From assembly GCA_003556955.1 (NCBI GenBank), contig PWQB01000657.1:1-5652 (forward strand): a stretch of 5,652 bases of DNA, given 5' to 3'. Shown here piece after piece: positions 1-4,898 of this stretch; within the stretch, counting starts at the first letter, position 1, and each line of letters starts with the position of its first letter. Below the pieces are notes generated by a model. That model searched no databases. It saw only the letters and a list, made by a program, of their open reading frames with translations, and was not told where the DNA came from. Source of the stretch: Nostocaceae cyanobacterium CSSed10_463m (lineage in GTDB: Bacteria > Cyanobacteriota > Cyanobacteriia > Cyanobacteriales > Nostocaceae). A program made the translations under genes and the position numbers.

Positions 1-99
1 CCCAGCCAAAACCCATAAAATCAGTTCTGCCCGATACTCAAGCATATAGGCGTAGTAAACAGAAAGAAATGTCAAAATTTTCCTAATAATTTTTTTCAC
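1..99 (-). CDS. ABC-2 type transporter permease, N-terminal fragment (runs off left edge)
   Basis: This is the first 33 codons of a membrane permease whose remainder lies left of the window. Reading from GTG at 99-97, the peptide begins with a basic stretch (KKIIRK) and continues into LTFLSVYYAYMLEYRAELI, then LWVLAG. The YYAYMxEYRAEL pattern followed by a hydrophobic stretch is what I recall from N-termini of permeases that pair with COG4586-type ATPases. An in-frame TAG at 129-127 closes the frame upstream, and GTG is the best start candidate. AGGGAA at 118-113 could be a Shine-Dalgarno site, but its 13-nt spacing is long and includes the palindrome AATTTTAAAATT (103-114). The gene follows the ATPase gene on the same strand, which supports the pairing. 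The family call comes from a short peptide and its neighbour. The transported substrate is unknown. Confidence 0.72.
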   Translation of the reverse strand, partial: MKKIIRKILTFLSVYYAYMLEYRAELILWVLAG

Positions 100-125
100 A
101 GAAATTTTAAAATTCCCTAGTTTTA

Positions 126-131
126 ACTATA
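126..131 (-). promoter_or_regulatory. Possible -10 box (TATAGT) before the permease gene
   Basis: TATAGT on the minus strand ends 27 nt before the GTG start of the permease fragment. No convincing -35 hexamer sits 16-18 nt upstream, so this is only a weak candidate. It could allow the permease to be transcribed separately from the ATPase gene despite the repeat-filled spacer. Confidence 0.2.
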
Positions 132-162
132 AGGTAAGTAAGTGGGCGAGAATAAATCAAAG

Positions 163-178
163 TACATTAAGTAATGTA
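163..178. repeat. Perfect inverted repeat TACATTA-AG-TAATGTA
   Basis: Seven-base arms separated by two bases form a compact dyad 64-79 nt upstream of the permease start codon. It is short enough to be an operator for a dimeric regulator, or it may be an RNA hairpin in the ATPase-permease transcript. Nothing in the window tells these apart. Confidence 0.45.
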
Positions 179-198
179 AAAAATATTGAGATTGTTTC

Positions 199-266
199 GT
201 AGTGAGGGCTACCCTACGGGAACGCTGCGTGAACAGACCTCAAATAAGGACTAAAGTCCTTACTAC
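199..266. repeat. Mosaic palindromic repeat in the ATPase-permease spacer
   Basis: GTAGT at 199-203 is matched by ACTAC at 262-266, giving the block inverted ends. Inside it, TAAGGACT (245-252) and AGTCCTTA (255-262) form a perfect 8-bp stem with a two-base centre. The part from about 209 to 236 (CTACCCTACGGGAACGCTGC and following) is more GC-rich and seems to interrupt a GAGGG...CCTC palindrome. The building blocks look like dispersed Nostoc-type intergenic repeats; that resemblance is from memory and was not searched. Confidence 0.5.
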
Positions 267-299
267 AAACCTTGAATTATTCCTGCTGCTCTACTTACT

Positions 300-330
300 A
301 CTCAGCACTCAGCACTCAGCACTCAGCACT
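300..330. repeat. STRR heptamer array (ACTCAGC, 4 copies plus ACT)
   Basis: Four exact tandem copies of ACTCAGC occupy 300-327, followed by the first three bases of a fifth. Such short tandemly repeated heptamers are characteristic of heterocystous cyanobacteria. The array ends only 6 bp beyond the stop codon of the ATPase gene (337-339) and lies downstream of it in the direction of transcription. Confidence 0.85.
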
Positions 331-336
331 ACTGAC

Positions 337-1317
337 TTACACCACACCTGCATGAAAAACCCTGCCAATCACTTCTTCTATTGCTGGCTCGGTTACTGTT
401 AAGTCAATGACTTCTAAATCATTCAAAATCTGAGATACTGTGCTAGTTAGCGCTTCTCGCTGTACCATAAAGCTGACTGCACGCCCCTCTAAAACTTGTA
501 CATCACCATAAAACATGAGTTTTTCTCTGGGTAGCGGTTCGGCTAACTCAATATGAATTTCCCGGTAGGGGGCGAAATTTTTCAGTAGTCCATCTAGACT
601 ACCGTCATACATTAGCTTTCCTTGGTGAATTAACAGCACACGCTCACATAAGGCAGTAATATCAGCCATGTAATGACTAGTTAATAATACAGTGGCTTGA
701 TAACGCTGATTGTATTCGCGCAAAAAATCACGCACCGCTACCTGTGCATTTACGTCTAGTCCTAGTGTCGGTTCATCCAGAAATAATACATGAGGATGAT
801 GCAAAAGTGCGGCTAATAGTTCGGCTTTCATCCGTTCACCTAAAGACAATTTCCGCACTGGTTGGGTCAGCTTACCTTCTAAGGTCAGCATCTCTGTTAA
901 TTCCCCAACTCGCTTTTGAAATTCCTTATTAGAGATGTTGTAAACAGCAGCATTAATTTTCAAAGAATCGAGTGCTGGTAAATCCCACAGTAACTGCTGT
1001 TTCTGCCCCATTACCAAGGTAATTTTTTGCAGAAATGCCTCTTGGCGCAGAAATGGTTCGTATCCAGCTACTCTGACTGTCCCTTCAGAAGGATGAATTA
1101 ACCCTGTGAGCATTTTTAGGGTAGTGGTTTTACCTGCACCATTTGGCCCCAAAAAACCCACCACTTCACCAGGTGCTATTTCAAAGGAAACATCTTGTAC
1201 TGCTTTAATGGGGCGGTAGGTACGCCGAAAAAAGTGGGTGAGTGTGCCTTTTATCCCTGGTTCTTTAACAGCAACTGGGTAAAACTTACTTAGATTTTCA
1301 ACAGTGATAATTGACAT
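337..1317 (-). CDS. ABC transporter ATP-binding protein, ABC-2/COG4586-like
   Basis: This 326-residue protein is the nucleotide-binding subunit of an ABC transporter. It hydrolyses ATP on the cytoplasmic side to drive a membrane permease, probably the one starting at 99. Visible motifs are Walker A GPNGAGKTT (57-65), Q-loop Q105 in MGQKQQ, signature LSLGE (157-161, in place of LSGGQ), Walker B VLFLDE (177-182), D-loop GLD (186-188) and switch His215 in TSHYM. An insertion-like stretch around 15-36 precedes the ABC core, and about 85 residues follow the H-loop region; both fit COG4586 ATPases, which run near 320-330 residues. I chose ATG 1317 because MSIITVENLSK is a typical ABC N-terminus. 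An in-frame ATG at 1359 would add 14 unrelated residues and falls inside a leader repeat. No clear Shine-Dalgarno precedes 1317. The substrate cannot be told from sequence. Confidence 0.93.
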   Translation of the reverse strand: MSIITVENLSKFYPVAVKEPGIKGTLTHFFRRTYRPIKAVQDVSFEIAPGEVVGFLGPNGAGKTTTLKMLTGLIHPSEGTVRVAGYEPFLRQEAFLQKITLVMGQKQQLLWDLPALDSLKINAAVYNISNKEFQKRVGELTEMLTLEGKLTQPVRKLSLGERMKAELLAALLHHPHVLFLDEPTLGLDVNAQVAVRDFLREYNQRYQATVLLTSHYMADITALCERVLLIHQGKLMYDGSLDGLLKNFAPYREIHIELAEPLPREKLMFYGDVQVLEGRAVSFMVQREALTSTVSQILNDLEVIDLTVTEPAIEEVIGRVFHAGVV

Positions 1318-1334
1318 AAATTTTATATTCAAAC

Positions 1335-1377
1335 TACAGATAAATACAGATAGATGCACTTCAATTATTTATCTGTA
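1335..1377. repeat. 12-bp inverted repeat in the ATPase leader
   Basis: TACAGATAAATA at 1335-1346 is exactly complementary in inverted order to TATTTATCTGTA at 1366-1377, with a 19-base spacer. The left arm starts 18 bp upstream of the ATPase start codon at 1317. It could be a leader RNA hairpin or a protein-binding site. ATCTGT/ATTTATCTG words are also common as low-complexity intergenic repeats, so a regulatory role is unproven. Confidence 0.55.
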
Positions 1378-1399
1378 TTGATGATGGCTATGGCTGAGA

Positions 1400-1405
1400 A
1401 TTATA
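1400..1405 (-). promoter_or_regulatory. Candidate -10 box (TATAAT) for the ATPase gene
   Basis: A consensus TATAAT reads on the minus strand 82 nt before the ATPase start at 1317. The hexamer about 17 bp further upstream (GCTAAC) is a poor -35 match, as in many cyanobacterial promoters that rely on an activator. Transcription from here would place the 12-bp inverted repeat (1335-1377) in the 5' leader. Confidence 0.4.
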
Positions 1406-1445
1406 TCAAGTCTAGTTAATTAGTTAGCATTACTACAATAATTGA

Positions 1446-1500
1446 ACCCCTCCCCCAACCCCTCCCCGCAAGCGAGGAGGGGAGATAAAGCAGAGCTTTG
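1446..1500. repeat. C-rich/G-rich hairpin repeat of cyanobacterial intergenic type
   Basis: CCCCTCC (1459-1465) and GGAGGGG (1476-1482) form a 7-bp stem around CGCAAGCG-like bases. A second small hairpin, AAAGC-AGA-GCTTT, follows at 1487-1499. A related CCCCTCCCCC word precedes them at 1447-1456. There is no T-tract on either side, so this is not a canonical terminator. The block resembles repeats scattered widely in Nostoc-type genomes (from memory). Confidence 0.55.
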
Positions 1501-1543
1501 GCGGGTTTCTGGGTTGAGTAAGTATTCAACAGGATTTGATATT

Positions 1544-1670
1544 AAGTAGGTAGGCACAAATAAACCTAACTATATAACAAAAAGTAAAAACGCTGAAAAC
1601 CTTGTGATTGCTTTACTCCACTTCGTTCCGTATGGCTAACGCCACGCTCTGCGAACGCAATGACATAGTT
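1544..1670. repeat. Duplicated intergenic repeat, copy 1
   Basis: This is the first of two direct copies; the other is 1708-1810. The first 38 bases of each copy (from AAGTAGGTAG to AACAAA) differ at four positions. Both copies end in ATTGCT..., a CGTTCC word and CGCAATGACAT. Copy 1 is longer because about 26 bases at 1630-1655 (GTATGGCTAACGCCACGCTC onward) stand where copy 2 has three. The ATTGC...GCAATGACAT module resembles a widespread bacterial intergenic repeat. No transposase gene is present. Confidence 0.7.
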
Positions 1671-1686
1671 GTAAATTTTCTCACCC

Positions 1687-1715
1687 ACCTACTTACACCG
1701 TCCATACAAGTAGGT
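1687..1715. repeat. 8-bp inverted repeat between the two repeat copies
   Basis: ACCTACTT (1687-1694) pairs with AAGTAGGT (1708-1715) across a 13-base loop. The right arm is the first eight bases of repeat copy 2, so the left arm is an inverted fragment of the same repeat end. Confidence 0.45.
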
Positions 1716-1810
1716 AGACACCAATAAACCCAACTATGTAACAAATTATAAATTACCCAAAACCCTTGGGATTGCTGCGTTCCACTCCGTTCCACTCGCA
1801 ATGACATGGT
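1708..1810. repeat. Duplicated intergenic repeat, copy 2
   Basis: This is the second direct copy of the unit seen at 1544-1670. It contains a short tandem duplication (CGTTCCACT at 1778-1786 and 1788-1796) and a small hairpin, CCCAA (1756-1760)/TTGGG (1766-1770). The copy ends 15 bp beyond the stop codon of the UbiB-like gene and will be in its 3' transcript. The CCCAA/TTGGG stem could weakly aid transcript termination, but it lacks a following T-tract. Confidence 0.7.
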
Positions 1811-1825
1811 TAATAAACACAAGAA

Positions 1826-3472
1826 TTACTTTAAACGCCCAGATCGCAAAATACTAAAAACTAGCCACAAACCTAATAAACTTGCAGCAGCAAACAGGAC
1901 ACTACTTAAAAAGGAGAGTTGAGTAGTTTGGGCTTTGGTGGAAATAACGGCTGCTCCCATAATTAGAGAACCTACCAAAATGCTAAACGATAATCTGTTA
2001 GCGGCATCATCGAGAGTGCGCCGCATACCATCTAAACCACGCAGGGAGAGATTCCACTGTAAGGTTTCGGAGGTAACGCGATCTAATAACAGTTCAATTT
2101 GTCGGGGGGATTGTAATGATAAACTCTTAATATCTAAGGCTGTTCTTAAAAGCGATCGCACTGGATTATCGCCTAATAACTGCCGCCGAAACAAGTCTGT
2201 AATTAATGGCTTAATCTCGTCAAATAAGTTAACTTCTGGGTTAAATGTACGGGCTACCCCTTCTAAGTTTGCCAGGGTTTTGGCATATAAACCCATATTG
2301 CTGGGTAAACGGATTTTATTGTTACGGGCGACTTGCAAAATTTCATAAATTACCTGACTGAAATTCATTTCACCCAAGTTGACATTATGATACTTCCGCA
2401 ACATTCGATCATAGTCATTTTCTAACCGTGATAAAATCACCTGCTGAGAAGAATCTGCTAACTGCAAAGTTAATTGAGCGCATCGTCCCGCATCTAAATC
2501 AATGATTGCCAAGAGCATTTCTGTGAGTATCTGCTGAGTGCGGGGATCAAGCCTGCCCACCATGCCACAGTCTAAAAGGGCAACGCGACCATCTGCAAGA
2601 TAAAATAAATTTCCCGGATGGGGATCAGCGTGAAAGAAGCCGTCAATATATAGTTGCTGGAAAAAAGCTCGAAATAGCAAAGTTGTAATTTCTTGCCTTT
2701 GTGTATAAGCGTTTTTACCGTTTTCAATGCTGACTAAATTCGCTGACAGCAACGGGACTCCATCCAGCCATTCCATGACTAATAATTTTTCGGTAGTTAA
2801 ATCCCAGAAAATTTCTGCAACTACCAATTGTGTGGGATCAAACCAGCGACTACGGGATAAATTACGTCGCAACTCGTCGGTGAAACCAGCTTCTAGTGTA
2901 AAATCTAACTCGTCTTCTAAAGCTTTAGTAAATTCTTCAGCGACGGATTTGATTTCGTAGTTTTGCCCAAAATCTGTGCGCGCGACTAAATCAGCAATTC
3001 CTAAAATCAGGGCAATATCTTGAGCTATGGTGAGATCAATTCCCGGACGTTGCACTTTCAAAGCTACTTCTCGACCATCTACCAATGTGGCGCGATGAGT
3101 CTGGGCGATTGATCCCGCCGCTACGGGGACAGGATTGACTGTACGGAAGGTTTCTTCTAAGGGGCGTTTTAATTGCTTGCGAATGACTACTTCTACTTCT
3201 GTCCAAGGTACTGGGGGTACTTCGTCTTGGAGAGTGGAAAGTTCCTCAATGTAAGCAGCGTTGAGTAAATCTGGACGGGTAGAAAGTAGCTGACCAAGTT
3301 TGACATACACTGGCCCTAAATCTACCAGGATATTCTTTAGAACCGCAGGTGTGGGTAGCTGGGGTTCATCAGCTTTACCACCAGTCAGTAGCCTTCGCAT
3401 ATAGTCCCAACCATTGCGAAGGACTACTTCAATAATTTCTCTTTGACGAGGAACAGTTTGGGTGAGGAACAT
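1826..3472 (-). CDS. ABC1/UbiB (AarF) family atypical protein kinase-like protein
   Basis: This 548-residue protein belongs to the UbiB/ABC1K family, needed for prenylquinone (in cyanobacteria plastoquinone/tocopherol-type) metabolism or lipid homeostasis in membranes. Motifs in order: K58-L-G-Q61 of the family-specific KxGQ helix, followed by STRPDLL; the alanine/glycine loop AAGSIAQTH (118-126), which replaces the usual glycine-rich loop; catalytic lysine K139 in VALKVQRP; acidic ELDFTLEA (188-195); hinge-like LVMEWLDGVPL (231-241); catalytic ADPHPGN (282-288); and metal-binding D301-C-G303, where most kinases have DFG. Two hydrophobic segments near 495-512 and 519-541 should anchor the C-terminus. 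Length and ends fit the family. ATG 3472 is chosen because the preceding leader has no competing start. It has no Shine-Dalgarno at all. The gene lies 245 bp after the guanylyltransferase gene and is probably transcribed separately. Confidence 0.93.
   Translation of the reverse strand: MFLTQTVPRQREIIEVVLRNGWDYMRRLLTGGKADEPQLPTPAVLKNILVDLGPVYVKLGQLLSTRPDLLNAAYIEELSTLQDEVPPVPWTEVEVVIRKQLKRPLEETFRTVNPVPVAAGSIAQTHRATLVDGREVALKVQRPGIDLTIAQDIALILGIADLVARTDFGQNYEIKSVAEEFTKALEDELDFTLEAGFTDELRRNLSRSRWFDPTQLVVAEIFWDLTTEKLLVMEWLDGVPLLSANLVSIENGKNAYTQRQEITTLLFRAFFQQLYIDGFFHADPHPGNLFYLADGRVALLDCGMVGRLDPRTQQILTEMLLAIIDLDAGRCAQLTLQLADSSQQVILSRLENDYDRMLRKYHNVNLGEMNFSQVIYEILQVARNNKIRLPSNMGLYAKTLANLEGVARTFNPEVNLFDEIKPLITDLFRRQLLGDNPVRSLLRTALDIKSLSLQSPRQIELLLDRVTSETLQWNLSLRGLDGMRRTLDDAANRLSFSILVGSLIMGAAVISTKAQTTQLSFLSSVLFAAASLLGLWLVFSILRSGRLK
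2152..2159. repeat. HIP1 octamer GCGATCGC
   Basis: A perfect highly iterated palindrome lies inside the UbiB-like gene. Its abundance is a hallmark of many cyanobacterial genomes. Confidence 0.85.
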
Positions 3473-3525
3473 TATGGGGAAATGGTGAGATTAGGAGAAT
3501 TAGGGAGATGAGGGAATGGAGAAGA
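3473..3525 (-). promoter_or_regulatory. G-free leader before the UbiB-like start codon
   Basis: The 53 bases immediately before ATG 3472 contain no G on the coding strand; the plus strand here has no C. The tract is a degenerate series of CTCC/CTAAT-like words. A Shine-Dalgarno sequence is therefore impossible, and translation must start by another route. Similar purine-rich low-complexity tracts occur in Nostoc-type spacers (from memory). Confidence 0.6.
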
Positions 3526-3551
3526 CTTTTTTGTGTCTTTTAGCTCTAGAT

Positions 3552-3635
3552 ACTAGTACAGCACGGCGTAAGTAGGCATAGCATTTAAAAAACTTCAAAA
3601 TAAAAGCCTTTTGACTTCCGCCCTGCGGTACTAGT
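3552..3635. mobile_element. MITE-like palindromic element, 84 bp
   Basis: The arm at 3552-3573 (starting ACTAGTACAGCACGGCG) matches the reverse complement of 3614-3635 at 19 of 22 positions. The outer 8 bp (ACTAGTAC/GTACTAGT) are perfect. The AT-rich centre adds an inner AGGC (3574-3577)/GCCT (3606-3609) pairing. It has no coding capacity. I see no clear target-site duplication in the flanks. The arms resemble sequences repeated in Nostoc/Anabaena genomes (from memory). As RNA it would fold into a long hairpin between the guanylyltransferase and UbiB-like genes, so it might also limit read-through. Confidence 0.6.
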
Positions 3636-3656
3636 TCTTCAAACAGACAATTCAGT

Positions 3657-3662
3657 TATAAT
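3657..3662 (+). promoter_or_regulatory. Orphan TATAAT pointing into the 3' end of the guanylyltransferase gene
   Basis: A perfect TATAAT lies on the plus strand 55 bp from the stop codon of the minus-strand guanylyltransferase gene. No good -35 is present. If active it would produce RNA antisense to that gene's 3' end. In an AT-rich spacer it may be chance. Confidence 0.2.
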
Positions 3663-3717
3663 AGAGGCCACAAATCTTAAACATCTGCTGAGGGTTTTAA
3701 CTCTTAAAGTTTAACAG

Positions 3718-4782
3718 TTACAACAGTTCAGTAAAGCGGGGATCATTTGTCAGGGTTTTGAGAATCTGCTTAATTTCTTGAGTGCGGTCTTTGTTCACAA
3801 CTAGAGTAACGTTGCGATCGCGCACAATTACTACATCCTCTAAACCAATTGTCACAATTACATCTTCTGAATTAGTAGCATAAACAATCGCCCCCTGCGT
3901 ATCTAAACCTACATGGGTAGCGAGTTCTACATTGGGATTATCGGCTTTTTTCAGTAGCCGCTCCAGTGCATTCCAATCACCTAAATCATCCCAACCAAAT
4001 TCAACTGGCAAGACGTATGCTAAATTTGTTTTTTCCATGAGTGCATAGTCTATACTCTGTTTAAGCAACTGAGGATATATATCAGGGCCTTGTTGTTCTA
4101 ATGGTTCGATAATTTCTGGTGCATGGGTATATAGTTCCTTGAGAACCACCCCAGCCCGAAACACGAACATTCCACTATTCCAGCTAAAACGTCCCGTGGA
4201 TAAAAAAGTTTCTGCTGTTTCACGGTTGGGCTTTTCAGTAAAGCGGTTGACGTGATAGGCTGGCAAATCATTAAAGCTACCAATCTTTTCGCCTTGTTCA
4301 ATGTAGCCGTAACCAGTTGATGGGAAAGTAGGCTTGATCCCCAAAGTGACAATCGCCTCCGTGCTTGCCGCTAACTGGGTAGCAGCATCTAAGGTGCGTT
4401 TAAATGCTTCTTGGTCAGCTATCCAATGGTCAGAGGGAAAAAAGCCGATGATAGCGTCTTCTCCGTAACGCTTCTTAATTTCCAAACTTGCCCAAGCAAC
4501 GGCTGCGGCAGTGTCTCGCCCTTCTGACTCAATTAATAAATTTTGCTCTGGCAGTTCAGGTAGTTGTTGTTTAACACCTGCGGCTATCTGACTAGAAGTA
4601 ATCACCCAGAGGTTATTCCAACCACTTGCAACTGTGATTAGTCTATCGGCAGTTGCCTGTAAGAGACTTCTAGAGCTACCATCAAGGCTTAAAAATTGTT
4701 TGGGTCGGTCTTTGCGACTCAGGGGCCAAAAACGCTCACCTTTGCCACCAGCAAGAATTACAGGAAACAGTGAATTACTCAT
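3718..4782 (-). CDS. manC: Mannose-1-phosphate guanylyltransferase (GDP-mannose pyrophosphorylase)
   Basis: This 354-residue cytoplasmic enzyme joins GTP and mannose-1-phosphate to give GDP-mannose, the donor for mannosyl and fucosyl residues in surface polysaccharides and glycolipids. The nucleotidyltransferase signature is at 11-30: AGGKGERFWPLSR followed by PKQF. Further sites are FFPSDHW (114-120, metal-binding Asp118), GYGYIE (157-162), FTEKP (181-185, Lys184), WNSGMF (201-206) and FGWDDLGDW (262-270). It stops near 354, so it lacks the fused phosphomannose isomerase domain of the roughly 470-residue bifunctional enzymes. I chose ATG 4782 over in-frame GTG 4794: AGG at 4798-4796 lies 13 nt before the ATG, but only one base before the GTG. 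It is divergent from the LCP gene, which suits a polysaccharide role. Another sugar-1-phosphate nucleotidyltransferase specificity is possible but less likely. Confidence 0.92.
   Translation of the reverse strand: MSNSLFPVILAGGKGERFWPLSRKDRPKQFLSLDGSSRSLLQATADRLITVASGWNNLWVITSSQIAAGVKQQLPELPEQNLLIESEGRDTAAAVAWASLEIKKRYGEDAIIGFFPSDHWIADQEAFKRTLDAATQLAASTEAIVTLGIKPTFPSTGYGYIEQGEKIGSFNDLPAYHVNRFTEKPNRETAETFLSTGRFSWNSGMFVFRAGVVLKELYTHAPEIIEPLEQQGPDIYPQLLKQSIDYALMEKTNLAYVLPVEFGWDDLGDWNALERLLKKADNPNVELATHVGLDTQGAIVYATNSEDVIVTIGLEDVVIVRDRNVTLVVNKDRTQEIKQILKTLTNDPRFTELL
3814..3821. repeat. HIP1 octamer GCGATCGC
   Basis: A second perfect HIP1 palindrome lies within the guanylyltransferase gene near its 3' end. 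Confidence 0.85.
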
Positions 4783-4898
4783 GTTGTCATACACACCTAG
4801 CTCAGAACACTATCAGTGTACAGTGAGCTTTTGCCCTAGCAAGATTTGTAGCTGCGATTAACATACCTTTAGGGAGTGGTTGAGTGGGGAGATAATTT
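4783..4898. promoter_or_regulatory. Divergent intergenic region between manC and the LCP gene
   Basis: Only 116 bp separate the two start codons, so both promoters must lie here or within the genes. I see no strong sigma-70 hexamers in either direction. A spaced direct repeat, CAGTG-TA-CAGTG (4814-4825), is the only ordered motif and could bind a regulator of one or both genes. Confidence 0.4.
4886..4891 (+). promoter_or_regulatory. Ribosome binding site GGGGAG fixing the GTG start of the LCP gene
   Basis: GGGGAG ends 7 nt before GTG at 4899, an ideal spacing. An in-frame TAA at 4893-4895 excludes any start further upstream, so this site supports the unusual start codon. Confidence 0.75.

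Noticed and set aside
300..330. Possible CRISPR array
   Set aside because: The heptamers are directly contiguous with no spacers and there are no cas genes; this is an STRR array.
202..402. Plus-strand ORF of 66 codons crossing the STRR array
   Set aside because: Its sequence is made of repeat DNA (HSALST-like residues come from the heptamers), and its end overlaps the well-supported ATPase gene on the other strand.
744..932. Plus-strand ORF of 62 codons
   Set aside because: It lies wholly inside the ATPase gene, antisense to its conserved motifs, and has no recognisable features.
1318..1359. ATG at 1359 as the ATPase start
   Set aside because: It would add 14 residues unrelated to the ABC fold, encoded by leader repeat DNA; ATG 1317 begins directly at the typical ABC N-terminus.
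1459..1482. Hairpin CCCCTCC/GGAGGGG as an intrinsic terminator
   Set aside because: There is no T-tract on either strand and it lies over 340 bp beyond the UbiB-like stop codon; it fits better as a dispersed repeat.
1613..1822. Minus-strand ORF of 69 codons
   Set aside because: It is built from the two repeat copies; MSLR occurs at both repeat ends (MSLRVERSG and MSLRSQSVA). It has no recognised domain and no Shine-Dalgarno of note.
1935..2348. Plus-strand ORF of 137 codons, and another at 2727-2960
   Set aside because: Both are antisense shadows of the UbiB-like gene, whose own frame holds all the family motifs.
3522..3540. Small AAGAC/GTCTT hairpin followed by T residues on the plus strand
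   Set aside because: The stem is only 5 bp and no plus-strand gene ends there, so I do not call it a terminator.
4098..4352. Minus-strand ORF of 84 codons, and a plus-strand ORF at 4634-4861
   Set aside because: Both lie inside or over manC in other frames. The manC frame carries the catalytic motifs and the shadows have none.
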